A DNA stretch of 46,706 bases from Microvirga massiliensis (lineage in GTDB: Bacteria > Pseudomonadota > Alphaproteobacteria > Rhizobiales > Beijerinckiaceae): the NCBI RefSeq assembly GCF_001006805.1, contig NZ_LN811368.1, positions 71,765 to 118,470 of the forward strand, in the 5' to 3' direction. This document shows, piece by piece, positions 8,857-17,114 of the stretch. The number at the start of each line of letters is the position of its first letter. Position 1 is the first letter of the stretch. The position numbers and the translations under genes are program-made. Below the pieces are notes generated by a model. The model did no database searches and was not told the DNA's origin. It was given only the letters and a program-made list of their open reading frames with translations.

Positions 8857-9129
8857 ATGGCAACTCTCACACTCTCATCCAACAAGGCCGAGCGCGATTC
8901 CGGCGGCCAGACGATCGGGATCCATTACGACGGTGGCAGAACCTCACCTCTCCCGCCCGAGAGGCAGGAGATCCGCACCGCCGCTGACGCCCAAGCGGCC
9001 TTTTCGGCCTATGCCGAGAAGGTCAAAGCGACCGGCAAGCCAGCCTGTGTGAGTGCAATCCTCGCACGCGGCCATCGCGCTCCGTCGGGGTTCCGCAAGC
9101 TCAAACTCACCGAATTCGTGAACGTCTGA
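8857..9129 (+). CDS. small hypothetical protein, 90 aa
   Basis: ATG 8857 follows TTGAGGC with good spacing. The protein begins with a Thr/Ser-rich strand (ATLTLSSNKAERD), has a Pro/Glu-rich middle and a helix DAQAAFSAYAEKVKATG, and ends KLTEFVNV. No membrane segment and no family recognised. It is followed 36 bases later by the next co-directional gene. Confidence 0.55.
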   Translation: MATLTLSSNKAERDSGGQTIGIHYDGGRTSPLPPERQEIRTAADAQAAFSAYAEKVKATGKPACVSAILARGHRAPSGFRKLKLTEFVNV

Positions 9130-9165
9130 GCCGTCGTTCACCGCTCCCCCTGAGGGCATTGCTTC

Positions 9166-9567
9166 ATGTTTGAACTGCAAATCCGTCGAACCAAATCCGA
9201 AGGCTTTATGGCCCTTCTCTACGGAGACACCGATGTCGGCCACGTCGTGTCGAGCGACACCCGTGGCAGGTCCTCGCGGTGGGCCGCTGTCGTCAACGGG
9301 CTCCCCGAATGCAAGGCCTACGGGCCCAGCGCTTCGCAGGCCGTCAGAAATCTCACGGCCCATGCCCATACGACCGGGGTCGAGCGCCATGTGCGCCAGC
9401 TGCGCCTGGCAGCCACCGCGGCCATCATGCTCGAAGCGCTCAAAGCGGCCGAAGCCACTCTTGCGGAAACGCTCGGAGATACTCGGGGCCGGGATGTCTC
9501 CGATCACCCTGCCCTTCGGAAAATCCGCGCCGCGATCCACCAGGCCGAGGAGCAAACTCATGGCTAA
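9166..9567 (+). CDS. hypothetical protein, 133 aa
   Basis: The N-terminal half is strand-rich (FELQIRRTK, MALLYGDTDVGHVV, WAAVVNG) and the C-terminal half is a long amphipathic helix (LRLAATAAIMLEALKAAEATLAETL). I recognise no family. Its stop codon overlaps the start of the next gene by 8 bases, so the two are translationally coupled. Confidence 0.6.
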   Translation: MFELQIRRTKSEGFMALLYGDTDVGHVVSSDTRGRSSRWAAVVNGLPECKAYGPSASQAVRNLTAHAHTTGVERHVRQLRLAATAAIMLEALKAAEATLAETLGDTRGRDVSDHPALRKIRAAIHQAEEQTHG

Positions 9568-9736
9568 CATGGCTCGCAAGGAAGCGCCCGGCGACTACTG
9601 GATCGGCATGTACAACGTCGTGCGGGTCGGGCGCATCTGGATCGCCTACAACCGGGGCTGCGCCGTTGCGAAATACCCGACCCTCAGACAGGCCCATCTT
9701 TCCCTGACGGGCGAGCCGATGAGCGACGAAATATAG
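9560..9736 (+). CDS. small hypothetical protein, 58 aa, overlapping the upstream gene
   Basis: ATG 9560 lies inside the end of the previous gene with a textbook GAGGAG site 7 bases upstream, so translation is well supported although the product is only 58 residues. It contains an aromatic strand pair (GDYWIGMYNVVRVGRIWIAYNR interrupted by Gly) and ends EPMSDEI. No family recognised. Confidence 0.55.
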   Translation: MANMARKEAPGDYWIGMYNVVRVGRIWIAYNRGCAVAKYPTLRQAHLSLTGEPMSDEI

Positions 9737-9865
9737 CCCAGACCGGCTTTCCTGCGGACAGGTCCCAAGCTCTCCTGAGGCCGGCTCGACCTTCTAATGC
9801 TTCATCGGTTCGGCTATCGTGCGCGGGACAGATTGCATCTCCCCAAAGACAAGGAAAGCCGATCC

Positions 9866-10108
9866 GTGGCTTTATCCGAGACGACCGTTATTTCCTCGGG
9901 CGACGCCGACGACGGCGGAGCCGTTTTCACGGTTGTCGGCCCCAACGCCAACAATCCTCTCCTCCTCTCCGTCTCGGTCGAGGAGGGAGAAATCACGACG
10001 TATCTTTCGCCGGACACGATCCGCGAGCTCGTCGACGCACTCGAGCCGTTTGCGACGCCTCGAAGCGCGGACTATGTCGAGAAGCCCCGTCGAGGACGCT
10101 TTCACTAG
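9866..10108 (+). CDS. small acidic hypothetical protein, 80 aa
   Basis: I chose GTG 9866 because AAGGA sits about 9 bases upstream and the coding bias begins there; ATG 9797 is also in frame. The protein is a run of short strands (TTVISSGD, GAVFTVVGP, PLLLSVSVEEGEITTYL) and a helix (PDTIRELVDALEPFA). No family recognised. Confidence 0.5.
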   Translation: MALSETTVISSGDADDGGAVFTVVGPNANNPLLLSVSVEEGEITTYLSPDTIRELVDALEPFATPRSADYVEKPRRGRFH

Positions 10109-10135
10109 TGCATCCTCGACCAGGACAATGGCCTG

Positions 10136-10651
10136 TCAGCGGTTGGACGCGGCGGCCGCGGCGCGGGCCTCCAGAGCGCGACGGGAAAACTCCTTGGCGC
10201 TGAGTTGCGTGCTGGACGTTCCCTTTGCCGCTCGCTTGCTCGGGGGCCGACCACGGCCTCGTTTTGGAACCTCTTTCGTCCCTGACTTCGGCTGCTTCGC
10301 TGCAGGCTTTTTTGCCGGCTCCTTCGCTGCAGCCTTCTTTGCGGCAGGCTTAACCGCCGATTGAGCGGCAGCAGGCATCTCAGTTGCGGGTTCAGCAGTC
10401 GGCGTTGCCGCTGCCTTCTCGGCGGCCTCTCGTTCGGCCTGCCAATTGGCCGCGATGTCTGAGGCGGTCAGAAAGGACTCGCGCGCCGCCTCTTCGACGG
10501 CTTCCAGGATCCGGATCGACTGGAAGGGCCCCGGCGTGCTCTTCACGGCAATTACCCGCTGAAGGCGACTATCCACCTTCATGAACAACCCAGTCGCGGG
10601 ATCGTGGACCTGATAAATCCCAGGCTGGCCACCGCCCTTGCCCGCTGCCAT
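10136..10651 (-). CDS. AT-hook / histone H1-like basic protein, 171 aa
   Basis: The N-terminal 70 residues form a small globular segment (GIYQVHDPATGLFMKVDSRL, PFQSIRILEAVEEAA). Then comes a long Ala/Lys/Pro-rich low-complexity tail (PAAKKAAAKEPAKKPAAK) carrying an AT-hook core, RGRGRPPSKR. Such tails bind DNA non-specifically, as in bacterial histone H1-like proteins; a nucleoid or regulatory role is inference. ATG 10651 has AGGAGG 7 bases upstream and is preferred over 10678. Convergent with the small gene ending at 10108. Confidence 0.65.
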   Translation of the reverse strand: MAAGKGGGQPGIYQVHDPATGLFMKVDSRLQRVIAVKSTPGPFQSIRILEAVEEAARESFLTASDIAANWQAEREAAEKAAATPTAEPATEMPAAAQSAVKPAAKKAAAKEPAKKPAAKQPKSGTKEVPKRGRGRPPSKRAAKGTSSTQLSAKEFSRRALEARAAAAASNR

Positions 10652-11397
10652 CACAGGCCTCCTGTAAAGAGAATTCACACCAGATTTTTACGTTAGCCCA
10701 TCCGGACCGCAACGGAAAAGCGCTCGAGAACAGCGGGTTCCGTCAATAATCCGTTTTTCCCACGACCACCGGTTAATGTTCCTGATGCGTTCCGTTCTGG
10801 CTCACTGAGCGCAGGCGATCTCCGGCCCATCAACTCGGAATGACGGGCTCAGCGATGGCGAATCACGCGAACTAATCCGGAGATCGGCGCGACGTTTCTG
10901 AGAAGGCATCTCCTGACTTCTCAGGGATTTTGGAAATTTTCCAGGCTAATCCGCTACTAACTTGGGCCTGGTTCCACCGGAACTGCTCGTGGGCGAGGCT
11001 AATCCCAAAGTTGCACGGGCCCAGAAATAGCGCCCATTCTCTCAGTAATTCCTTCAAAACCGCTCAGAACCCTTTCTTGCGTGTGAGCGCCGTCTTGCAA
11101 AGCCTTTTCTTGGATCAAAATCCTGCCGTTGAGGCGGATCCGGGCGGCAAGTCGGATCGGTTGCCGGATTCCTGCCGGCAACGCTTTTGGCTCCCACGGT
11201 GGCTCCGGTTGAAGACAACAGGTCGATTGCGAACGAAAGCCGCTCCCGTCTCTCCAACGTGCATGAATTCTGGAGGGCGACTGCTTGTCCACTGGTGGTT
11301 CACCAAAAACATGCGGTCGAATCGGCACTACGTTAACAGCGCTCGTTGCTCGCACAGTCAGACGTGATAGGCTGAATATCCTAGCGGATATATTCCT
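10652..11397. other. 746-base stretch without a convincing gene
   Basis: Open frames here lack GC3 bias and ribosome sites. Composition is lower in GC than the neighbouring genes. The right end holds the probable promoter/operator of the 11398 gene: a near-palindrome GAATATCC-TAGC-GGATATATTC lies just upstream of its start codon. I see no hairpin with a T-tract. Confidence 0.5.
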
Positions 11398-12075
11398 ATG
11401 CACGTCAATTACACGATCTTGATCCTCGATTCCTCGGCGCCCTACAGCGCGATCTTCCAGAGGGCCGTTGCCGCCCGTGCTGTTTTGAGCGGACGTGCAA
11501 GCACTGCTCAAATCGCCTCTCTTTTGGAGCACGGCTATTTCTTTATCGCGGACGCCGAGTCGCTTGAGATCGACGACGTTCCGCCAGAGGGCATCCTTGA
11601 TCCAGCGACCGAGATCGAGGCGCTCGCGGATATTCAAGACCTCCGCCATCCAGCGATCTATGTCAATCGAAGCACCGGCGCGATGTATCTGACCAATGCC
11701 TCGTGTCAGTGGGCGAGAGCGATTGCCGTTGGGAATATCATCTCGGCCCTCGCGAGTGGCTCGCTTCATCCTCCGGCCGCCAACGACCAAACCCTCGGCC
11801 CGCCCGTCGATGAGGGCACGCGCAACATCGCCTCCTACATCATCGGACACGCTGTCCCGAGCCTCGAGAACCAGGCGCAGGAATGCGTACTTCTCGGACA
11901 GCCCGTCGAGGTGAGCCGAAGCGAGATGGTCACCATGCTCCTGATGTCTGTTGCCCTGGCTTTCCACCAGCGGACCGAGATCGAAAACGGAACGATCCGG
12001 TCCGACCAGGCCATCATGCCGAGCGACGTGCTGCGCTGTATCCGGATCGCCAAGCCCCTGTCGGTCGCGTCCTAG
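11398..12075 (+). CDS. hypothetical protein, 225 aa
   Basis: Well-biased open frame beginning MHVNYTILILDSSAPYS. The first 90 residues alternate strands and helices, with an acidic stretch (ADAESLEIDDVPPEG). The C-terminal half is helical, including VTMLLMSVALAFHQR, which is too short and polar-flanked to call a membrane segment with confidence. No family recognised. The gene is followed by a strong terminator, so it is a single-gene unit. Confidence 0.6.
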   Translation: MHVNYTILILDSSAPYSAIFQRAVAARAVLSGRASTAQIASLLEHGYFFIADAESLEIDDVPPEGILDPATEIEALADIQDLRHPAIYVNRSTGAMYLTNASCQWARAIAVGNIISALASGSLHPPAANDQTLGPPVDEGTRNIASYIIGHAVPSLENQAQECVLLGQPVEVSRSEMVTMLLMSVALAFHQRTEIENGTIRSDQAIMPSDVLRCIRIAKPLSVAS

Positions 12076-12103
12076 TCAGCCAGCTGGTTTAGCCCTCGGC
12101 CTG

Positions 12104-12131
12104 AGCCCCGGTCCCCACGCCGGGGCTTTTT
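12104..12131 (+). terminator. rho-independent terminator
   Basis: Perfect 8-bp arms AGCCCCGG (12104-12111) and CCGGGGCT (12120-12127) with an 8-base loop, followed by TTTTT. It lies 29 bases after the 11398 gene. Confidence 0.9.
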
Positions 12132-12194
12132 GCTGTCTGGAATCCATTGTGCCCCTGCCGGCCACCTGTACCCGAATCCCATTTGGAGAACAAA

Positions 12195-12440
12195 ATGCTC
12201 GATTCCCTCACACCGAGCGATATCCGGGACGCCGGATACGAGATCGTCAAAGACGATGAGACTGATGCCTACCGCTTCCGCGCCCGCCTCTTCGTCGAAG
12301 ACAGCGGCCTCTGCGATACGCCGGAACAGGCTGCGAAAGCCTGCCGGATCGCGCTCGGCCTCGAGCACAGGGTCCGACTATCGCCCGCGGTCACGGCCGG
12401 GACCATCCGCGGTGTCCGGTTCTTCCCTCAGTTCCATTGA
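12195..12440 (+). CDS. small hypothetical protein, 81 aa
   Basis: ATG 12195 has GGAGA 7 bases upstream. The product starts LTPSDIRDAGYEIV, with strands YRFRARLFVED and a helix EQAAKACRIALGL, and ends VRFFPQFH. It looks like a small folded alpha/beta protein. No family recognised. Confidence 0.55.
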   Translation: MLDSLTPSDIRDAGYEIVKDDETDAYRFRARLFVEDSGLCDTPEQAAKACRIALGLEHRVRLSPAVTAGTIRGVRFFPQFH

Positions 12441-12501
12441 TGCGTTCCCGCCGGCGACGCGCTGATCGTCTCCCAGACTTCCCTATTTTCGAGGAAACAC
12501 C

Positions 12502-12831
12502 ATGACCACCAATTGTGAGCGGGCCGAACAGGCCCTCGAACCGCTCAGGCTCTTTCACGGCCTCACCCGCACCAAGCCCCTCGACCTCTCCCGCAAGGAG
12601 GAGGTCGCGGACCTGATTGCCGACCTCATTTGCGACCTGGGACATTTTGCGGACCAGCACGACCTCGATGTCGTTGCGATCCTGGAGGACGCGGCTGGCA
12701 TGTGGCACGCCGAAAAACATGATCCCGATGAAGAGCCCGATGCCAATGATGTCGCGTCGCTCACCATCGTACGCGACCCTCGGAACGCGAAGGAAATCGA
12801 GCGCACCAAGGAGAGACCCGCTGCCGGGTAA
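12502..12831 (+). CDS. small acidic hypothetical protein, 109 aa
   Basis: ATG 12502 follows GAGGAAA at good spacing. The protein is helical and acidic (KEEVADLIADLICDLGHFA, LDVVAILEDAAGMWHAE), with a charged disordered C-terminus. No family recognised. It is convergent with the exported protein downstream. Confidence 0.55.
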   Translation: MTTNCERAEQALEPLRLFHGLTRTKPLDLSRKEEVADLIADLICDLGHFADQHDLDVVAILEDAAGMWHAEKHDPDEEPDANDVASLTIVRDPRNAKEIERTKERPAAG

Positions 12832-12872
12832 CGACCTGCCGTGGGCAGGCTCCAGCAACGTCCGGATAGGAC

Positions 12873-13712
12873 CTAGCGGCCGGTGATCCTGAGCTCGAGG
12901 CCTGCCATGAGGTTCGGGCTTGTCTCCAGCGCGAAACGGGAGCCGATCTTCACACTGAGAACGGACCGAAAGCGCGACGAGGCTGTATTCAGAATCTTTC
13001 GGGTTTTGATTTCGGGAACGATCGCCGCATCCCAGGTCATTGCGACAGCGTCGAAGCTCATCTGCGGCGCCAGAGCGGCCTTTGCGCTGAAGGAGCCGGA
13101 ACGCATCAGGGGCATGTCGATCGAACTGGCCACGGTCTGCGAGAGGCCTCGTTGGCTAACACCAGCCGCCCCGTCGGCAGAGAGCCCGAATCCGATCGAG
13201 CCAGGTTCATCGCGGTGGTGTTTCCATTCGTAGCGCCAGTTCACGTCCGACCCGAGCGCACTCTCGAGACCGGGTGCCCGATTCACCTGCATACCGACTT
13301 TCAAGCCGGCGTCGCGCCACGGTCGCACCCTGACCCCAAGCGCCTTCTCCTCGGAAGCCTTTTCGGCCACGGTAAGAGCGGATGCCCCCGATCGCGGAGC
13401 TGCAAGGCCGTGCCCCCAGACATCGGTCACGAGTTCGTTCCTCGCTGCCGGTTGCCGAGGGTTACGCCGAAACAAGCGTGCGTGCTCGTCGACATCGAAC
13501 CCGTGTTCGTTCTGAAGTGGATCTGCAACAGCCTGGTCCGCACCCAGACCGAAAGGGATCCCTGCTATCGCGAGCGACGCAAAAAGCACGAGACGGCGCA
13601 AGAACCTCCGCTGCGGCCGGATGACGTCTCCGGATGAGAGACGCGCTCCACGCCTCGGGGATCGGGAACAAGAAAAAAATATAGGCACAAAATCGGCTCC
13701 GCTCGAAGGCAA
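12873..13712 (-). CDS. probable exported protein, start uncertain
   Basis: About 33-50 residues in from the first possible start is RRFLRRLVLFASLAIAG...GLGADQAVA, a basic n-region, hydrophobic core and AxA site typical of signal peptides. The mature part alternates polar strands (LGVRVRPWRDAGLKVGMQVN, WRYEWKHH, IGFGLSADG, RFRSVLSVKIGSRFAL), which resembles an outer-membrane beta-barrel-like repeat. No family is assigned. The true start lies between about 13600 and 13712; candidates are TTG 13712, GTG 13688 and TTG/GTG inside the n-region. Confidence 0.5.
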   Translation of the reverse strand: MPSSGADFVPIFFSCSRSPRRGARLSSGDVIRPQRRFLRRLVLFASLAIAGIPFGLGADQAVADPLQNEHGFDVDEHARLFRRNPRQPAARNELVTDVWGHGLAAPRSGASALTVAEKASEEKALGVRVRPWRDAGLKVGMQVNRAPGLESALGSDVNWRYEWKHHRDEPGSIGFGLSADGAAGVSQRGLSQTVASSIDMPLMRSGSFSAKAALAPQMSFDAVAMTWDAAIVPEIKTRKILNTASSRFRSVLSVKIGSRFALETSPNLMAGLELRITGR

Positions 13713-13778
13713 TGAGCAGTTCGGTGTCGGCCGCTAAGTAAATCCCACGAATCTGGGACTACGAGCGGCCGACGAGGA

Positions 13779-13979
13779 TCAGGAAGCGAGTTCGGATGCT
13801 GATGTCGCCAAATGCAGCGAAGGAACCTCCGCCTCAGCAACCGCCTCCTCACTCCCGCTCGACCAGAGTGGCGCGAGGACAATTGCCCAGATCATCGAAA
13901 ATGCAATGCAAGCTGCCAAAAAATGAGCACGGCGGAAAATCAAATTGGTTGGCGGCTGCCGTAGCCAGTTACGCGGCAT
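13779..13979 (-). CDS. small single-pass membrane protein, 66 aa
   Basis: ATG 13979 is preceded by a near-perfect TAGGAGGAG site, which makes this short frame credible. It encodes a basic N-terminus, one membrane segment (FLAACIAFSMIWAIVLAPLW) and an acidic C-terminal tail. It lies upstream of the exported protein on the same strand, 66 bases away, and may be cotranscribed with it. Function unknown. Confidence 0.6.
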   Translation of the reverse strand: MPRNWLRQPPTNLIFRRAHFLAACIAFSMIWAIVLAPLWSSGSEEAVAEAEVPSLHLATSASELAS

Positions 13980-14231
13980 TACTCCTCCTATGCCTCGGCC
14001 TCAATGCCGTGACGGTGAGGCGCAGATTAACACGACATGAACGACGGGGAATTGGGCTCTGCGTCGCATGTCCACATTTCCTGCCCGAGCCACACTGACA
14101 GTACGCGAAGGTTGAACAAGCTCAGTTCGCGTCCCCACCCCTCTCCCATGACTCAATGCGAGAGAATTTGGGAGCCAATCCAGAATGGGACGACCCTTTA
14201 CGTTAGGCGACGATAGTCACACATTCACACC

Positions 14232-15101
14232 ATGGGACCGGCGCCTTCCAGCAGCCTCAAGACGGCCGTCGTCACCGGCGCAAGCTCCGGTATTGGCCTG
14301 GTCGTCGCGCGTGAGCTCGCCCGGCGTGGTTTCCGTGTCATCGGTCTCGGCCGCAGTCCTGGGCGCTCGAAGGCCGCGCTCGCGGAGATCCGCCGCGCTG
14401 CACCTACGGCCCAGGTGGACTTTGTTCGGGCCGATCTTGCCGTCATGTCCGAGGTCAGGCGGGCTGCTACCGAGATCACGGCACTGACCGACCGGGTCGA
14501 TGTCCTCATCAACAACGCAGGTGCTGTCATCAAAGAGCGTCGCGTCACACCTGACGGTTACGAGGCAACCTTCGCCGGCAACCACCTAGGCCCCTTTCTT
14601 CTCACTCAGTGTCTGATGCCGCTCCTCCGGGCCGCTGTAGCCGCGACCGGTGAAGCCAGGGTCGTGAATACCGCCTCGGGAGCCCACCAGATGGTCCGCG
14701 ACATGGCCTGGGACGACCTTCAGCTTGAGAAAAACTACGGCTCGTGGACGGCTTATGCCCAGTCGAAGCTCGCCAACATCCTCTTCACCCGTGAACTCGC
14801 CAGACGCGAGCGTGAGAACGGGATCAGGGTGAATGCCGTGCACCCAGGGGTTGTGGATACCAACTTCCCGTCCGGCGGCGGATTGCTCACGACGATCGGC
14901 TGGCTTGTTGCCAGGCCGTTTGCAAAAACACCGGAGCAAGGCGCCGATTCGATTCTATGGCTCGCGACCGAAGCCCCTGCGGATCTTACCGGTGGTTATC
15001 TTGAGCAGCGCCAACCCGCTCGGATAACAAAAGCCGCCCAAAGCGCTGAAGGCGCACGGCGGCTTTGGGAACTCAGTGAGCGGATGACGAGCGTACGCTA
15101 G
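14232..15101 (+). CDS. short-chain dehydrogenase/reductase (retinol-dehydrogenase-like), 289 aa
   Basis: Classical SDR with the Rossmann motif TGASSGIG (about 15-22), the acidic turn DLAVM, NNAG (about 95-98), an NTASG catalytic Ser region and YAQSK (Tyr-x3-Lys) near residue 178. These support an NAD(P)-dependent oxidoreductase acting on an alcohol or carbonyl. The sequence style (DGYEATFAGNHLGPFLLT, SKLANILFTRELARR) is that of the retinol-dehydrogenase/WWOX-like SDR group. Substrate unknown. Length is normal; it appears to stand alone. Confidence 0.9.
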   Translation: MGPAPSSSLKTAVVTGASSGIGLVVARELARRGFRVIGLGRSPGRSKAALAEIRRAAPTAQVDFVRADLAVMSEVRRAATEITALTDRVDVLINNAGAVIKERRVTPDGYEATFAGNHLGPFLLTQCLMPLLRAAVAATGEARVVNTASGAHQMVRDMAWDDLQLEKNYGSWTAYAQSKLANILFTRELARRERENGIRVNAVHPGVVDTNFPSGGGLLTTIGWLVARPFAKTPEQGADSILWLATEAPADLTGGYLEQRQPARITKAAQSAEGARRLWELSERMTSVR

Positions 15102-15266
15102 CCCCGATTTCGGCTTGCCAATATTCCGAGGTTTCGTCACAAGCAAATTTGTGCTGTCGTTTGAAATCCGACCTAATACTTCGATTTGGCGATAGACCGT
15201 TCGTTGACGGGCACCCCGGAGACCTTCTAGCCGACCCCGATCCAACACCCGCCGGATGTGCTGATT

Positions 15267-15791
15267 ATGGCTCGACGCTATCAATACGAGCGGATCACCG
15301 CTCGCCAACTCTCCAGCGCTTTTAACTCCCTCGGGATCGAGTCGGTTGACCAGTTCTGCCGACTCTCCGGGGTTGGCGAGCGCACCGTACGACGCTGGCT
15401 CGAGGGTGCGGAGGATATCCCTCACTACGTCGTGGTCCTCGTAACGCTGCTCGACATGCCGGGAGCGATGCAGAAGGCTTGTGCCGTTACGGAAGCCAGG
15501 ATTCAGGATCCCGGTGTAACCGCATGCAAATACCAGCACGAGCGGTTAACGCGCCGTCAGTTCTCCCAGGCTTTGAGGGACCTCAATCTCACCATGCGCA
15601 AGTTCAGCCGGCTCTCCGGAGCTGGCGAGCGCTCGGTCGACCGCTGGCTCAGGGGCGAGTGTGATATCCCGCATTACGTCACCTTGTTCTGTACGCTCCT
15701 AAGAATGCCGGGGGCTATGGAGAAGGCCCGTGCCGTCACGGAACTGCTGGTCATCCGGGAGTCCGACGAGGAGCCCAAGAAGGCTGCTTAA
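15267..15791 (+). CDS. protein of two tandem HTH-like repeats, 174 aa
   Basis: Residues about 3-80 and 88-165 are two copies of one module: a YQ(Y/H)ER(I/L)T-x-RQ start, a helical stretch, RLSGxGER(T/S)VxRWLxG, DIPHYV, a TLLxMPGAM helix and a KAxAVTE end. The SGxGERxVxRW segment reads as an XRE-like recognition helix. Each module resembles a single HTH domain, so the protein may bind DNA as an internal pseudo-dimer (inference). The start is ATG 15267; GTG 15258 is also in frame. The spacing suggests no operon partner. Confidence 0.65.
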   Translation: MARRYQYERITARQLSSAFNSLGIESVDQFCRLSGVGERTVRRWLEGAEDIPHYVVVLVTLLDMPGAMQKACAVTEARIQDPGVTACKYQHERLTRRQFSQALRDLNLTMRKFSRLSGAGERSVDRWLRGECDIPHYVTLFCTLLRMPGAMEKARAVTELLVIRESDEEPKKAA

Positions 15792-15962
15792 CGACTACTG
15801 TTCTGGAACCCTGCTCGGCGGCGTCGCGCAGGGCCTGGGTGCTCGCCACAGGGGCGCATGCTCGCTTTGCATCACCCACTTTGAGCTATCGACTGAGCCA
15901 GACGGCGATCTATCGTCCAGCTTGAAGCTTGCTGCGTAGGCCCAAACCCGACCGGAGTTCGT

Positions 15963-16430
15963 ATGAGTTGCCGTGTGTTGTTGTCTGCTGAGTTCCACGG
16001 GTCAATCGATGCCTGGACCGAACATCTATGCCTTGAGACCCTGCCTGACGGGCGCATCGAGATCTCGAGTCGGTCCGCGGAGCTTCTCATGAGCCCCGAC
16101 TGGGCCGACGGGGAGGTCGTCTGGCCGGAGGGATATGATCCGGAGAGCGACGACAGTTCCGATGTGCTGCCATTGACCGTCGGCGGCAAGGCCGTAGCCG
16201 GACGCGACGGCGATTACATCGTCGGCGAGGACCTGCGTCCACATAGCGACGACTCGATCGCCCGCTTCAGCCTGGGACAGATCACTGATGCTTTCTCTTG
16301 GCTGCAGGGTTACGGCTGGACGACCAAGCCCGGCTTTGCCGACGCATGGGCACTGATCCAAGGGGCCTTCTCAATATCGCGAGTAAGGCCCAGAACGGCG
16401 CGAGCACAGAGAGCGCCCGGGTCCTATTAG
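15963..16430 (+). CDS. hypothetical protein, 155 aa, possible C-terminal frameshift
   Basis: Acidic protein beginning MSCRVLLSAEFHGSIDAW, with strands and an acidic loop (PESDDSSDV) and then an aromatic helix region (ITDAFSWLQGYGW). Near 16372 the frame becomes Arg-rich with poor GC3. The frame two bases over reads LLNIASKAQNGASTESARV with good bias, so loss of one G from a G-run at 16370-16373 is possible. No family recognised. The alternative extension would run into the antisense DUF4031 gene. Confidence 0.5.
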   Translation: MSCRVLLSAEFHGSIDAWTEHLCLETLPDGRIEISSRSAELLMSPDWADGEVVWPEGYDPESDDSSDVLPLTVGGKAVAGRDGDYIVGEDLRPHSDDSIARFSLGQITDAFSWLQGYGWTTKPGFADAWALIQGAFSISRVRPRTARAQRAPGSY

Positions 16431-16461
16431 CAGATCTCCAGGAGTTCCACGCCGTTACCGG

Positions 16462-16764
16462 CTACTCGCGTGAGCTGCTGGCCGCCCGAGAGGGCCGGCA
16501 CAAGTGCGGCACCGTTGCACGCAGGTGGCGCATGATCTCGACCGTGCGCCGGCGGTCAATCTCGATTGCTCCGGCCGCGATCGCCATCTCGCGCCGGAAT
16601 TGGGGGAGGTCGTAATGGGGAACAGGATCGGTCTGAAACCACTCCCGCTTCATGCCGATCCGTCGTGCCATCTCATGGAGCTCGTCGAGCGATGGACTAA
16701 GCATGTGGCACATGCGCATCCTCCCAAGAGGATTTTTCTGATTGTCGACGTAAACCGGCATCAT
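16462..16764 (-). CDS. DUF4031 domain protein, 100 aa
   Basis: The sequence MPVYVDNQKNP-x-GR-x-x-MCHML, then a helix (LDELHEMARRIGMKREWFQ), then PHYDL and an AIAAGAIEID helix match the DUF4031 pattern as I remember it: YVD at the start, the MCHM segment, WFQ and HYD. The family has no proven function and is common in phages, plasmids and actinobacterial chromosomes. Start is Met 16764 or 16761, after a GGGGG site. The gene is downstream of the 16782 gene on the same strand. Confidence 0.75.
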   Translation of the reverse strand: MMPVYVDNQKNPLGRMRMCHMLSPSLDELHEMARRIGMKREWFQTDPVPHYDLPQFRREMAIAAGAIEIDRRRTVEIMRHLRATVPHLCRPSRAASSSRE

Positions 16765-16781
16765 GCCCCCGTTCTGCGGTC

Positions 16782-17114
16782 TCATGCCCGCGAAGGGGCT
16801 GCCGTGCTATTATATCGTCTGGTCCCCGGCCTCGAAAAGATCGAAGTGAATATCTCGTTCAGCTCCGCGCCCGCATGCTGATCCTCGGGTGCGCCACCCG
16901 AGACGCGGGACAGCGATATACCGAGCAAAGCACATCTCCTTGCCAGGGCATCTGGGGTCGGAAATTCCCCATAGTCTCCCCCGAGCCGGAGCCCGACCTC
17001 TCCATTGCTACGGAATGCCTGTAGAAAATACGTTGCGAGGCCGGGATCCCACCCAACGATGGCACTCTGATCGATAAATCCCTCATAAACGGCTGTGACA
17101 GCAAATCTGGACAT
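16782..17114 (-). CDS. hypothetical protein, 110 aa
   Basis: ATG 17114 has GAGGG 8 bases upstream. The protein begins MSRFAVTAVYEGFIDQSAIV, a strand pair followed by GYFLQAF-like aromatic positions and GLRLGGDYGEFPTPDAL. It resembles no family I know. It lies 17 bases upstream of the DUF4031 gene on the same strand, so the two probably form an operon. Confidence 0.5.
   Translation of the reverse strand: MSRFAVTAVYEGFIDQSAIVGWDPGLATYFLQAFRSNGEVGLRLGGDYGEFPTPDALARRCALLGISLSRVSGGAPEDQHAGAELNEIFTSIFSRPGTRRYNSTAAPSRA

Noticed and set aside
10930..11367. 145-codon plus-strand frame and its minus-strand counterpart in the 10.7-11.4 kb gap
   Set aside because: No GC3 bias, no ribosome site and no recognisable domain; kept as intergenic.
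15030..15066. Hairpin AAAGCCGCC / GGCGGCTTT inside the SDR gene
   Set aside because: Lies within a C-terminus that is normal for SDR proteins, and is followed by only three T's, so it is probably a coincidence of codons.
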